The notes beneath the pieces were generated by a model that worked only from the letters and a program-made list of their open reading frames with translations, searched no databases and was not told the origin of the DNA. A DNA stretch of 64,000 nucleotides, taken from positions 124,001 through 188,000 of the forward strand of contig JASKOT010000028.1 of the NCBI GenBank assembly GCA_032158125.1, in the 5' to 3' direction. Source of the DNA: Papiliotrema nemorosa. Lineage: Eukaryota; Basidiomycota; Tremellomycetes; Tremellales; Rhynchogastremaceae. Shown piece by piece: positions 1-11,731 of this stretch; position 1 is the stretch's first letter, and each line of letters starts with the position of its first letter. Made by a program: the position numbers and the translations under genes.

Positions 1-696
1 CTGAGGTTTGAAGCGGAGGTAGAGCGCCGAGGAGAGGATGAAGATCGCCAAGACGATTGATAGTCCTGCTAGAGCCCAAGACAAGACGTTGACCCGCTAC
101 AGTTCAGCTCGAGACTCTGGCGCTTTGACAAGGATTGATCTACCCAGTAAAGCTCTGGCGAGAATTTGTAGCCCATCTTCGTACCCGTTGCTAGATCTGT
201 CGACCGGTCATTCTAGCACCACAACCTTGCATGTCCACAGAATACGAATCCCTATACAAGTTTTCGATGGACGTCGGAATGAACGCAACAAGGTCCAGCC
301 TGCAGAATGTCAATGCACGCGTTGATAGTCAATAAGAATGATAAAAATGCAAAGCTCGATGCATTCCATCCATTCCAAGCAGTAGGGACTTTTGGCGCCA
401 GGTTCGGTGGAAGTTGCCCTTCCGGCAGATAGGTCAGATCGACCCAAGACTGTGGTGAAAGACCCAACAGACGTGTTTACGCCCTGAAACCGGAAAAAAA
501 AAGCCTAGAACGCCACTTGGACGACCTCGCAAGGTTTCTTCATTACGTGAGGCGAAGTCAATTGAGGCTCTGGATTCACGCCAGATGTACCGAGACTGGT
601 AGTGGTAGCCCTTGCAACGGACGAGGAAGCTGCATAGCTGGATAGCGGGATATCGGGATAGTCGAGACTCGCGTGGACAGGTGAGGGAAGCCACAT
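1..696 (-). CDS. Unknown membrane protein, C-terminus off the left edge
   Basis: Not recognised by family. A consistent four-exon model can be read on the minus strand: exons 696-526, 449-258, 212-144 and 96-1, with introns of 76, 45 and 47 nt. All junctions are phase 0 and the frame stays open to the window edge. The start is the ATG at 696 (MWLPSPVH), but an upstream exon cannot be excluded. The first 57 residues are Ser/Thr/Pro-rich. Exon 2 carries a hydrophobic stretch (SSFAFLSFLLTINACIDIL) and exon 4 a clear transmembrane helix (VLSWALAGLSIVLAIFILSS). At least two membrane spans are therefore likely. The segment before the second span ends in YKFSPELYW. The gene is incomplete here, so no function is offered. 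Confidence 0.55.
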
Positions 697-1403
697 AGGG
701 GCAATTCTGGGGAATCCTGCATCTCAATTATGCTGGTTCTGCAGAGGGAAAAGCTCTACGAAGGGCAACTGAGACCTCACTGGCTGCAGACCCTGTCACC
801 TTGCAGATCGAGGTCCATCGCGTTCAGACCGGCATTAATGTTGCATCTCAGCTCGCCAATGGCATGTTAAAGGTTCGCACCTTATCCGCGACGATCGGCT
901 GGTTCATATTCCCACTTGCTGTGTGCATGTGTATCCACATGTGAGAAGTGGTGCACATAATAATGTGAGCTGGGGGATGATGAACGGCGTTTAAGTAAAG
1001 TTACTCTATCTAGGCGCGCAGAGGCTGTGTACGGGAGGAGTCTTTCGAAATAGGCGCGCACAATTCCTCCTTGCACTTTCTTGCTTCTTCCCCTTGTGGT
1101 GTTCGTCATCCAACATCGTATACTCAAACCGCTGTATCACTGGCCACATACCCTCATCCTCGGTATATACGCCTGGAGCAAGTCTGGGGATCTCGCACGT
1201 CCTAGCATCCGCAGAGAAAACCGTATCACTGCTATCGTCTCGGATCTCTGACACGCGCCGATCGACCTTACGTCTTCCTCTGCTCCCGACGAAAAACACC
1301 TTGATCTCATTATGACCCGGTAGTGTTCTGTCCAACCGATACCAGCCCTACACCACACTATTCATCAGATTCATAGGATCATTCGCGTCGCAGCTTCATC
1401 ACG
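697..1403. other. Intergenic region between divergent genes
   Basis: About 700 bases separate the minus-strand membrane protein start from the plus-strand gene at 1404. Short open frames occur on both strands, but none has convincing protein character or splice continuity. It presumably holds two divergent promoters. No clear TATA box or other element was recognised. Confidence 0.5.
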
Positions 1404-3571
1404 ATGATCATTCCCCCTGATCCCGAAAAGGACCCCAACGTCTTTTCGGCTTCATCCTCGACTCCATCTCTCGTGTCTCTTCCTTCCGAGGGTACGACGG
1501 ATCTCGTCTCTCCTCCTCGAGCCGTCACTCGCAACTCGGCGTTTGGTTATCCGTTTGGTGGCTCGGCAGATGATCTGGGCCTGGGATACAATGGAGAAGC
1601 TTTACCGCCATACCGGCGAGCAGAAAACGTGGGAGGGGTTGATGCCCCTGTCGACCAGATGAGACAAATCAATCGAAATCGACCCACAATCGTCACTTCG
1701 GGATTCCAACTATCAAACAATGATGATCCTGTCATATTACCTTCAGCGACGGAAGACGAGCTTACGCCCCGTGCGTCAGCCTCGACATCTAGGCTACCCT
1801 TCACCCTCCATGAAACGCAAAGTTCGACCATGGTCGATAGCTCGACCAAGCTTTGGGAGGGCTCAAACTCAGACGGACGCTCTCGGAAAAAAGTGTTCCC
1901 AGCTATGACTCCCGGTTGGAAGCGGTGGTGGAAACGATGGCGGAAATGGGTCTACATTGGGATCGGACTATTGTTGGCTGGGCTAGGTTTGATGGTGGGA
2001 TTATTGATTGGTCTGAGAGCGGGCGATGGCGATCAGTCCCCGCAAGCTACTTCACCTCCTTGGAAAGATACTACTGGAGATGGCAAACGTCAAACATGGG
2101 TGACCTCGGGTGAATCCCTCAATATCACCTATGTACCGAGTCGGGTAAGCCTCATCCGTTGCTCGATGCCTTCATCTGACAGTACAGGACGGCCCATTCC
2201 CCCCAGATGGAATTATTACAAGCTGCCCTGCTTTCCTCCCTCTCAATGCATCCTCGCCTCTGAACCTACTCGCACGACCCTTCCCAGCTGTCTCGAGCTC
2301 GGTGGCGAGGTTTGAATTCCCCATGTGGAAAAACGGAACAGCTTCGCAGGTTCTCCCAGATTTCACATTCATCGCTCGTGGTTTGGGATCAAGCGGCACA
2401 ATAGAATTAGTCGGAACAGATTCGCCTCCAGAGGTTCTGCAAGATGGCAAAGAGGGTATGGTTGTTATCGAAGTCGTGGCCCTGTACGGTGGAGTGCAAG
2501 ACCTCGACAGTATCATCCGAGTTTGCCAATTGACTACCTCCACGTCAGGCGTCGGTTTGGGTATCTTCGTAAGTCAACTCGACTTGGAGATCCTTGTACA
2601 CCGCTGATATACAGACTCCACAGGAAACCGACGGCAAAGTGTCTAATGCGTACATGTTGAACCCAACATCCCTACCGTCTTTCCATGTCGTGGTCCATCT
2701 GCCCCCTTCGAGTGTTGCAGAGACAAACGCGCCATCAGTCAGTATACCTCGTATGGAATTCCAGCTGGACCGAATGGCGGTACGTTTTGGCAACATGCAA
2801 AATGTCGCCGAATTTGGGTACGTCAACGTCACCTCTTTCCGTGGCGGCGTCGATGCGGTATATGTCAGTGCGGAAAAGGTCGATATACGGACAGGCGAGA
2901 ATGCGGTTCGAGGTCGATGGAACATCACCGAGTCGATTGTGGTCAACAATACGCAAGGCTCCATTCTTGCAGAAGTGATCATTCACGACCCGAATTCTAC
3001 CGAAACACACACCACCAGTCCCAGTCCGTCCCAGAATTACGCCAAAAGAGGAACCTTTGGAAGGATCTTTGGTGACATGCTGGCACCTCAGCGGAAGGTG
3101 GAAACCGTCTTTATGACTGCCGAAGGTGTCCTCGCCGTTGCTTATTTATACCAACCACCGAATCTGGATCTCTCCGCCTTGTTTGTCAACTCCCAAGGCG
3201 ATACTCAGATCAACATACATCCCAACTATGTCGGACCGTTTGTGGTCAAGAATGTATGGGGTCAGGTGAGAGTGCCGCCTCCCAAGCCAATGTACTCTAT
3301 GGATCCCCAAGGATACGGACGGAAAAGGGCGACGACATTTGGGGAAATCGATATACCGGGAGACGGGATATATGGGGCAAACGGACTCAACGCAACAGTG
3401 TTGCAAGATTCCTTGGTGGCTTTGAGCGGGGCTGCCTACTGGCAAGGCAACGAAACGATGACTCCTCTGCAGGTGCAGGGTCTAGATGAAGCAGGAGGGC
3501 AAGTGCTGGTCATGGGAGCGTGGGGAGATGTTAGTGTCACCTTTGATGAGGTACAAGGGGGGACAATGTGA
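1404..3571 (+). CDS. Single-pass membrane protein with large extracytoplasmic domain (DUF7330-like)
   Basis: Three exons, 1404-2144, 2188-2568 and 2615-3571, give 692 residues. Both junctions are phase 0 and the introns are 43 and 46 nt with GTAAG donors. Residues 1-180 are Ser/Thr/Pro-rich and hydrophilic. A basic cluster (GWKRWWKRWRKW, about residue 173) precedes one transmembrane helix (VYIGIGLLLAGLGLMVGLLIGL), so a cytoplasmic N-terminus is predicted. The remaining ~480 residues have many NxS/T sites (for example NITY, NVTS, NITE) and alternate beta-strand-like segments ending in VMGAWGDVSVTFDE. This layout resembles basidiomycete membrane proteins annotated with DUF7330. That assignment is from memory of the architecture and is tentative; no activity is known. 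Confidence 0.8.
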
Positions 3572-3648
3572 TGTACATCGTATAATATAGTGGATTGTAT
3601 GCATTACGGGATACATGATAGTACAATATTCGAGCACTGGCGAATTAT

Positions 3649-4601
3649 CTACCAGTAGAATCGGTGAGTGGGGCATTCGTATCCACCGGGGTTCTTGTCC
3701 ACTAGAGGGTCAGCATGGCACATAAAGGCTCGCATGATGACTTGCAGTATTCTTGATGATAATCCTCGGCATCGTACCATTTGCCGGCGGCAATGATAGC
3801 CGTGGCGATAGGTCGTCCTTTCAAGCTGGGTCGTATCAGCATGAATACAAGGTAGAAATGGTATGATGACTTACTATTTATCCTGGACCTCCTGAGTGAC
3901 TGCCTTTGCCTGTTCTTCTTGTTCCTTCGAGTGAGTGAAAATCCCACTTCGGTATTCTACCTCCGTCAGCTCGATCTATCAATTTCAGGAGCACGTACGG
4001 GTTCCCCTGTCTGGACCCTGCGAGTTCAAGGTGGTAGGATCGTGTGTTCTGTAGAAGAATTCGACGAGCTCGCCGTACCCGACGGATCCTTTTTGATATG
4101 TCAATTGAACCGCTTCTGCATGTCCTGTGTTTCCGCTGCAGACTGCACGATACGCTTCAAGTCAGTAAGCATTCATACCGATATATAGTCCTCGATCGTT
4201 GAGGAGGATGACAGGAGGGTGTGGGCAACTTACAAGGATTGGTGGTGTCTCCACCGGTGTACCCGCTCACGCACTTCCATTGAGGAAGATGAGAGTAATG
4301 TTGGTTGAACATGTGCTCTACTCCCCACTGTTCGTCAGTCTACCCATCGATACACGCTACGGATGACGGCTTACAAAGCAACCAGCAGCAAACGTCGCAT
4401 GTTCAACTAAGCGTCAGCTCTTGTTCGTCACAGTCAAGAGCACGGCGATTGCGCATCTGTGCTCGAGACGAACTCACCTCCCTCGCCGAGCTGCAGGTTT
4501 TCACCCGACTTGATAGCCGTAGGAACGGTAGGTTTAGGTGGAGTCTTTTTGACCATGTTTCCAGGAGCTCTCGAACCGATCAAACTTCGTAGAAATGACA
4601 T
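3649..4601 (-). CDS. Peptide methionine sulfoxide reductase MsrA
   Basis: Reduces methionine-S-sulfoxide in proteins and free methionine, using thioredoxin; an oxidative-damage repair enzyme. The spliced minus-strand gene starts at the ATG at 4601 (MSFLRSLIGSRAPG) and stops at 3649. The catalytic signature AAGCF|WGVEHMF is split by an intron right after GCF, and GCFWG contains the nucleophilic cysteine. Downstream come VSGYTGGDTTNP, CSGNTGHAEAVQLTY, ELVEFFYRTHDPTT and DRGTQYRS, all characteristic of the family. The C-terminus runs KPIATA-like, KWYDAEDYHQEY, then DKNPGGYECPTHRFYW. At least four introns are present. The ~45-residue N-terminal extension before the catalytic domain could be a weak targeting sequence; a second in-frame ATG at residue 16 would give a shorter form. 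No frameshift was seen. Confidence 0.93.
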
Positions 4602-7363
4602 GCAAGGGGTGTATAGAGTATCGGAAGAGACGATAGCGAGGACGATCGCTATGCAGAGTGCGGTGGTTGGTCTAATGGTGTGTTGATGTCGATGAAGGTG
4701 ACTACACAATTGTCGATGAGATGGACGGTGATTGTTGGAATTCTCGGGTGGAGGCCAAAGGCGTCATCCGAGTGGCGAATTAACTGCGATGATTGTGATC
4801 TGCAACCAGCTTGCAAAGTGCCTCGTACGCGGCGCAGCGATCGTCTACAATTCTTCTGATGAGTGTACCTATAATGAACTCCCCAGTGACCGATGTCTGG
4901 TGTAAACCCACGAGCATTGCAGAGGAGCAGCCACCTGACGATGTTCGAGCTGAGGACCGTTGTCACTCACCACTCGTCTGATATCGGACTATGGCTCGAC
5001 GGCAAACCAGTTTGGGCTTTGTTCTGATGGCTACTGATGTAACATTGTTGAATGTGCCTACAGACATACATCCCGTAGCTGGATATGCTAGTCAAGATCT
5101 CCAATCGCGACTTTCCGGCTCCTGGACTAGATGGTGACCTTTTAAGTCACTGGCTGGCGCATAATAACTCGCAGATCTGTCCACCGTCACGCTCCGTCGA
5201 CCCGTTCCAATGAGATTCATGTGTGTCTAGTCCTTCTGATTACTCGTCAAAGCATCACTGCCTTGCAGGCTTGCCGTACCACAGGGTAGGTTTTGGCTGA
5301 AAATGGCGTTTCTAGCGAAGCGAGGCATGCCTGCATACTCATCAGAACTTTCCAAGCTATCCGCCACGAGCTCGTCCGCCGGCTCGCTAGGTGCAACATC
5401 GGCTTAAAGACAAGTGTCGATCCAAGCATGAGACGGATCAGATCTGCGGCGACAAAGAAGAAGATGGTCTCCGACTTGAGCTACTGTGTACAGCCTGTTG
5501 CCAGTCGACCAGTCCGTTCAAAACGAGGTAGACAGTCCACCCTTGCACCGTCATCATCCATCAATGATATGACCAAAATTTCACAGTGAGTCTGGTGGTT
5601 CCCCTGCTTAAGCATCTGCGCTCCTTCCCGACGACACTCTGCATGCCGGCCCGGGGGAGTTTGTGCCCTGACATCGTCAAGTATCCCCCATCACAAACGC
5701 AAACGCATGAACGAGAGGATCCACTGCGTCACGGCCAGCTCGGATCACACGGCTCAAAGATATACGGCCGTGTGTTGATTCCAGCCTGTTGCGCTTGTGG
5801 AGGTCTATGGAGCTTGTAAGCCTCAGGGGGGGTCCATCAACTTGTCCTCGGCGCGTTTGCCGGACCGAGCTGTATGTATGTATAGCGTGGTTCAGGATCA
5901 TTAGATGGAGTCCATTCGGCACGTCAGACTCGCACAGCATCAACACCCTTCGGACTGGGCTGTCTCTCGGTTGACGACTGACCAGGACGTCATATGGAAC
6001 GAAAGCAAGTTCGGTTTCACCCTCACATCAATTTAGTCCAGGTTTCAACTGCAATCGAATGAGGGCTGTCCGACAGGATTCGGTGTCGGGAATATGAGCA
6101 TGACGCGCATGCAGCCCTACCTTGTTCGCAAAGAACAAGTATCCTGGTCTATGACGATGTGGTTGCACTAGCGGCGGGAAGTGAGCGCGGAGACTGCTTT
6201 TCCGAGATGTCCGAACTCTCGACATGCGAGGATGACGTCCTTGATTCCAAGCCCCAGCACATGGCATGAATTCGCCACTCACATGTCATGTCGATGGCGG
6301 TCCTCTATTGGACCAAAAGTTGCGTGAGAAAAGGGCGCAGAGTGGATTCGAAAAAGAATTGAATTCTCCGATCTCCGCCCCCAGGAACCCCAATCTCATC
6401 AAACCCACCCTGTATGGTGCCGCCCTGGAAGTTTTGTCTTCCCCGTACGAGATGGGGGGAATGCCTTTTCTGCCCCTTTCCACCAAGACCCCTCTCTCTT
6501 GTCCCGAAAACGTACAGCGCCACGGCAGATCCGGCAAGTGACTTCATCCCTTGTTTGTTTACCCTTTTGAGTCTCCAAGGTCAATTTTCAGACACATGCA
6601 AGCGAAAATGTAATCCTCGCTCCTGCTCCCCCCTCGCCTCTTTTCATGCCCCATTACGAACCCTATGCAACCCCCGTGTTTTCCGAATTTTTCCTAATGC
6701 TATCCCGCGCAGAGACTCGTTTGCTCGACCTGCAGAACGAGGTGAGGCTCATGCATGACCAAGGTCCGAGGTCACTCCTTTTTTAAAGTAGAGGAAGTGC
6801 GACGTCCCCCTTTTCCGAGAAGATCATTTTGGGAATTATACACCCCTCCTGCGCTCTGGAGCCAAGCTCATTGGCTGAACGTGACTGCTCCCCCCAAGAC
6901 ACTCAGCACTTTCTTGGGTCTCTGGTCGGCTTTACCAAAAAACTACGACACACCACACGCTCCAACGCTTCTTCCTGCCCCATCAGTCGACATAGATTGC
7001 TCGACCTATCCGTGCCGACTCGTCTTCCTTTCCTCTTCAACGACTTGAAGCACAGCGAAGGAAAGCAGAGCTTGTTGTTCCCACAACTAGGGCCACCTGC
7101 GACTCCTCTTCTCAGTCTTGACATTGCTCCCCCTCGCCCTGGTTGTACCTACCAGTTCCCGACCTGTTCCGTCTCTTCACCATGTTCGATAGACAGTAAA
7201 CGATATCTCGCCATTATTGGTGGGGCATCTGTCTATCGACAACATCTCACAGACACCACTCATTCACGCCTAGACGATTTTGCGACGTTAGATATAGAGC
7301 TTTGACTCCATCGCATCGATATATTTGCGCTACCCGTCGCACTCGAATACAATAATAATCACC
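4602..7363. other. 2.8-kb gene-poor region with pyrimidine-rich long leader
   Basis: No gene could be supported. The first part (4602-6240) holds only short unconvincing frames. One (5293-5589) ends before a GTGAGT-like donor and could be a missed exon, but neither frame there reads well. From about 6290 to 7363 the plus strand becomes C/T-rich with many CCCC and CTCTT tracts. It holds ATG-initiated frames such as 6414-6758 and 6829-7305, which look like upstream ORFs rather than genes. This second part is best read as promoter plus a long 5' leader for the acidic protein at 7364. Confidence 0.4.
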
Positions 7364-8755
7364 ATGGCTATTGTTCAGAACAGCTCGGAAGCCGGTCCTT
7401 CGCGAATGGTCGGCTCCATTTTCACAGACCTCACCGATTTCTCGTGCCCCTTCACGTCTTCCCCTACAGTCGTCTCTTCCCGAACTACCTCCTCTGGCGC
7501 CTCTGCTCGACGGATGGCGTTCCCCAAGGTTCCCATTGCCACTTCGTCCTGTTCTACCGATTCAGAGATTCTGTCCGATGGCGAATGTCGAACGACCAGC
7601 CCTTCGCTCATCTCCTCTCTCTTCTCCCGAAACCCTTCCTCGTGTTCAACTTCATCCCAAGCCACTCCCATCACCCCTATTGGATCTCACAAGCCGATCT
7701 TACGACGACCGGAATGCACCTCAGCTAGCACCTCTGCATCTGAGGATGGAGGAAGGCTGTTTGGAGAAAAGAATGGTCTAGGTTTGTCGAGCATGACGAG
7801 CGATTGTGGAGTAATCTCGAGGAAGCGGTCGACATTGACATTTGCCGTCAAATGCTCGGCAACATCAGATTCCGGTCATTCACCTACATCATATTACCGA
7901 CCTTGCAGGAACATCGCCAAGAGTCCCGCAAGACTCCCCTCGTGGCGTGACAGTGAGGAGGATGACGAGAAAGAAGATGACGACGACGATGAGGAGGATG
8001 AGGACGATCAGGATATCTACGAGGATTTGCGGAGCCCGATATTCGATGAGGACTCAAACTCGGACGACGAGGGATACGAGGAAGATGAAGAAGGTGGATT
8101 CACCGATGACGAAGATCTGATCGGTACCTTCACCGGTCACAGCAAGCGACTATGGGTTCCCTCTGCTCGTTGGGCTGCAACTCAAGTCGATGTCACCAGG
8201 AGGAGATCGACCTATGATGCTTCGGCACCTACATCAGACGACGGTTGCCCCGTATTGAAAGAACGAGGACGTAAAATCTCCATTGCGACGAGCAAGAGTG
8301 ATCGATGTCCTCGTCATGTCTCTCCTCCTCCATCGAGGGCTTCGTCCCCACCTCCATCGACCAAGTCTGCCTGTCCACCTGCCGCTCGTTCACCCTCTGC
8401 CATTGGTCTCTGTCGAAGGAGAGAAGTTCAACAGATCTACGAACCCGCATCATCCGCCACAGACTGCCGAGGTTGGAGATCCGATAATGGGGCCTTTGGA
8501 CGCTCGTCTCATGGGTTGCGAATCACTACAAAGGTGTCTTGTCCACCTCCTTCTTCCATCCTGCGAACTTCCATCCCACCTTCGCCAAAAACCCCTCGGT
8601 GTGGTCCCGCCGATGGCAAGTTGTCTCGAAGAGTTTCTGCTCCTGCCTGTTCGGCCATCAGCGCAGTACGCTGCTTCAACGCCAACCAGGGTTCGATGAG
8701 ATTGGAGGCCAGACGAGGTTTGGAGGCATACATGAGGCGAGGGTCGGAGAAGTAG
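7364..8755 (+). CDS. Acidic, Ser-rich intrinsically disordered protein of unknown function
   Basis: Single-exon frame of about 463 residues. I chose the ATG at 7364 (MAIVQNSSEAG) because it sits in a good context (caccATGG); an in-frame ATG at 7325 would add 13 residues. The sequence is mostly low complexity. Residues ~1-170 are Ser/Thr/Pro-rich. A basic-hydrophobic patch follows (SRKRSTLTFAVK). A long acidic run (DSEEDDEKEDDDDDEEDE and continuing Asp/Glu-rich blocks, about 8000-8120) comes next. The most conserved-looking segment is TFTGHSKRLWVPSARW, followed by Ser/Pro-rich sequence and an Arg-rich end. No catalytic domain, signal peptide or membrane helix is visible. The acidic block suggests a nuclear or regulatory scaffold role, which is inference. 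The long upstream leader suggests translational control. Confidence 0.72.
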   Translation: MAIVQNSSEAGPSRMVGSIFTDLTDFSCPFTSSPTVVSSRTTSSGASARRMAFPKVPIATSSCSTDSEILSDGECRTTSPSLISSLFSRNPSSCSTSSQATPITPIGSHKPILRRPECTSASTSASEDGGRLFGEKNGLGLSSMTSDCGVISRKRSTLTFAVKCSATSDSGHSPTSYYRPCRNIAKSPARLPSWRDSEEDDEKEDDDDDEEDEDDQDIYEDLRSPIFDEDSNSDDEGYEEDEEGGFTDDEDLIGTFTGHSKRLWVPSARWAATQVDVTRRRSTYDASAPTSDDGCPVLKERGRKISIATSKSDRCPRHVSPPPSRASSPPPSTKSACPPAARSPSAIGLCRRREVQQIYEPASSATDCRGWRSDNGAFGRSSHGLRITTKVSCPPPSSILRTSIPPSPKTPRCGPADGKLSRRVSAPACSAISAVRCFNANQGSMRLEARRGLEAYMRRGSEK

Positions 8756-9056
8756 CCACGCATCCAACGATAATAGCATACCACGCATACACAGTAAATT
8801 TCGTGTGTACCATACGCATCCTCATTGTAGCTATCTCTATAGCCAGTATCATAGTCAACATGATATTCCATTGCATCATACGCTACGCATCCGCAGCTGG
8901 TCGGCCGGGCTTTGACCAAGGCTGTAGAAGTGTAATGAGATCTTAGTCGGCCGAGGGTGTGCTGCAGCAATGATTAGCTCGTGTTTAGCGAGCCATTCGG
9001 TCACCGATAGGTCGCTCAAACATCTACGTTTCGTATAGACTCCCATAAGGTCCAGC
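8756..9056. other. Intergenic region (3' end and promoter)
   Basis: About 300 bases between the acidic protein and the acetyltransferase. It contains A/T-rich stretches (ATACACAGTAAATTT, CTATAGCCAGTATCATAG) expected of a 3' untranslated region. Nothing else was recognised. Confidence 0.4.
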
Positions 9057-9837
9057 ATGACTATCACTTCCGCCCCAGAAGCCTCCAAGGGGACAGTAGT
9101 GCTGGAAAGAGTCACTCCGGAGAACCTGTACGCATCATACGTCCGGCGCTGATGATCGATGCTCATGCGCAGGCCGGAGTATGCACACCGACTCGGTGCC
9201 ATATTATCCACTCATATGCTCAGCGGCGTATCGAGCAACTTTATACATCCCTTCACGGTCGATCAAGCGACCGAGCTATTCGCCAAGAATGTGCCAGCCC
9301 TGAAATTGGGTACTGAGCCGGGAGGAATCATCATGTGGGTTGCGAGGTTACCACACGGCACGCAACCGTTCGAATCGGTCGACATGGATGGTACACCCAC
9401 GGGAAATGAGGATATCATTGGCAGTGTGCAGCTTGCTTTCCATGTTGCCCCAAATGGGAGGTTTAGGAGTGAAGTGAGAAAGTTGTTGGTGGATGAGCGA
9501 TATCAAAGGAGAGGGATCGGGAGGACCTTGATGCTTGAACTCGAGAAGACGGCAAAGGAGAATGGCAGTACATTATGTGTGAGTTCTGCCATCCCGTCTG
9601 CGCAGAAGGTCATGCCATTGTCCGTTAAGTCATCACCAATCTTCCCAATAGCCAATTCACCGCGAGAGTCGAGAGTGAGAAACTGATTGATAGCTGCTGG
9701 ATACACATCAAGGGGGGTCGGGTGAGCGATTGTACAAATCCCTGGGTTGGCAGGTCGCGGGCTATATCCCCAACTTTGCTCATGAACCTGACGGAGTGAC
9801 CAAGAACGGGGCAGCATATATGTACAAGGAGCTATAG
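9057..9837 (+). CDS. GNAT-family N-acetyltransferase
   Basis: Transfers acetyl groups from acetyl-CoA; substrate unknown. Three exons, 9057-9127, 9173-9578 and 9694-9837, give 206 residues. The first intron is phase 2 (CT|G), the second phase 0. GNAT motif A is clear: IIGSVQLAFHV (beta4), then VRKLLVDERYQRRGIGRTLM, which contains the acetyl-CoA pyrophosphate loop (Q/RxxGxG/A as QRRGIG), then helix alpha3 LELEKTAKENG. The last exon gives LLDTHQGGSGERLYKSLGW, the usual 'ERLYKSLGW' beta6-7 region, and ends KNGAAYMYKEL. The length is normal for a stand-alone GNAT enzyme. It resembles fungal GNATs near bacterial small-molecule acetyltransferases, but no substrate can be inferred. The second intron (115 nt) is longer than most here. 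Confidence 0.88.
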
Positions 9838-10028
9838 CCATTCGCGTAGTTCTGGACATCAGAGGCGGATATAACCAGGGCTTGTAGACTGGATCATCCT
9901 TGATCATTCAACTGCCCGCCCCGCCTCGTCACCTCATGTTGTTGTGATCTAGGACACCATGTACAATCATGACCATATACCTCGACTTGCAATGCAAAAT
10001 ACCAAGCATTCGACCACAGACACGTAAC

Positions 10029-11503
10029 ATGACGCTGAAATCGCTCACTCAGCCTTTCAAGTCGACATTCCAACCCCTCCCATCTACACCCGCCCAACCC
10101 GGAAGAAATGCACCCTCCGGCAAGGCGACTCCCAAAGAGAAAAGACCAAAGAAATTACGCTCCAAGCGACAACCTGGACTCAAATCGCCAAAGGTCCCAC
10201 CTTCACCGCGAAAATTTGATACATGGTCAGGATCAAGCGTCTCTGCCACTCGCACCAGACGAGCCACCAAGGCTGCGATCGCTCTCCGCCGATTGATAAT
10301 AGATGATTCAGAGCATCAGATGGATCAAAGGCAGTCGACTTTGTCAGACGTAGTCAAAGTCGGTGGTACGAAGAAGACGACGGTACCAAGGCTACGAGGC
10401 AAGGATGTGGAAAGGTTGCAGAATCAGCTGTTGAAGCCTGAATCAGCGGGGTTGGTTATTGCTCAAGCTCGAACGCTACACAAGCTTCCTACTACCGGTC
10501 TTGGCTTAGGAGCAAACGGCACTGGCAGTGGATCTATCCCTCATCGAGCAGTATGTCTGGATGTTAATGAGTCTACGGCGGATGGCCTTTTGGTCACCGC
10601 TGCAAAGCAGGAGAAGTGTCGAAAAGAGCAAGAGGAGAAACTGGCTCATCACCGATATTCAACCCTTAAAACGGCTCCACCACCTCCCTCCCGTCTACCT
10701 ATCATTCTTTCCCTCCTAGAATCCATCCCTGTACTGCCGGGACTTGAGGATGGAGGGAATCTGACATTGCCCTTGGGGCTAATGCTCCCTCCTTCGGCCA
10801 TGTCGCTACATCGTCCCCTTGCCGGAGCACTACCCACCCCGGAAACACTGAGGAGGGGCTTTGACGCGTTGTTGAATGCCGGAACAAAGGTGTACACGTA
10901 TGAAGGACCGAGCCATAAAGGGTTGTATCCGCCATTAGATCGTTTGAGCATATACACCTGTGAGTGATTTACCCATAGGTCTGGGTACTATTAGTTGGGC
11001 TGACCGACCAGATTGGTGGGGTTTCGAGCTCGTCATGGTATGCGTATAACCCCCAAGGAACTCTGTTGATGGATTGTATAGCCTCCGCCGACTCTTGACT
11101 ACCTGTCAAAGGTCAAACAAATCTCCACCAGTCTGCTGAATCTCCTCGGTATCATCGTCTTTGCCGTTCCGGGCGGAACGCGCGAACTTGCGCCGTTCGT
11201 CGGTGTGCTCAGTCGATTCATTGAGACCGAGTGAGTAGCGTCCAATGGATCGAGGCACGACTGAGTATAGATGGTCCACTATCAAGGCGCAAGATCAAGG
11301 CAAGGGAGTAGTCTGCGCCGCTACTTGGTGGGCTTACAATCTACGAATCAGTAGCTGATTGTGGCAGGTTCCTTCCCGCCGCAATCGTCGCGAGGACCTG
11401 GGATTTCGAGGAGAAGTCGGAAGAGCGGAAGAAGGTCCTTCCAGAAGTGCAACCAGACAAGACGAGCTCAACTGGCCTCAGCATAGAATACTTGAGAAAG
11501 TAG
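10029..11503 (+). CDS. Conserved fungal protein of unknown function, basic N-terminus
   Basis: Not recognised. The first exon runs to about 10961 (ending SIYT), then four short introns join YWWGFELVM, PPPTLDYLSKVKQISTSLLN, a segment ending LSRFIETE, WSTIKAQDQGKGVVCAATW and FLPAAIVARTWDFEEK, with the stop at 11501-11503. The start is uncertain: the ATG at 10029 (MTLKSLTQPFKS) is used, but an in-frame ATG at 9969 adds 20 residues. The N-terminal third is very basic and Pro/Ser-rich (GKATPKEKRPKKLRSKRQPG), suggesting a nuclear signal or nucleic-acid contact. The last ~200 residues are ordered and moderately hydrophobic (LLNLLGIIVFAVPGG, FVGVLSRFIETEW) without an obvious membrane span. The well-behaved splice joins and ordered C-terminus make this a genuine gene. 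Confidence 0.72.
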
Positions 11504-11731
11504 ATAAGGGATATCTAGGGAGCGAGGCTCGCTTGCGATTATGACTGGATGGCTCCCCCCCAGAAAAAGTTGTGACGTGGCAAGATTCGCGAGTAAATGC
11601 CGTAAAGATACTCGGACCCCCCCCTTCCCCCTGATAGCTCGAGCGTTTTCCATAGCACATTCGACCATTGAACCTGAACCGCAAGACCTCTCATACTCCT
11701 GAGAGGACGGCTGGATCGGTATCGGAGCGTC

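Noticed and set aside
5293..5589. 98-residue ORF followed by a GTGAGT-like donor, with an overlapping MAFLAKRG frame
   Set aside because: Neither frame extends into a plausible second exon; not strong enough to call a gene.
6829..7305. 158-residue ORF upstream of the acidic protein
   Set aside because: Lies in the pyrimidine-rich leader and is rich in Pro/Ser/Leu from C/T composition; treated as an upstream ORF, not a gene.
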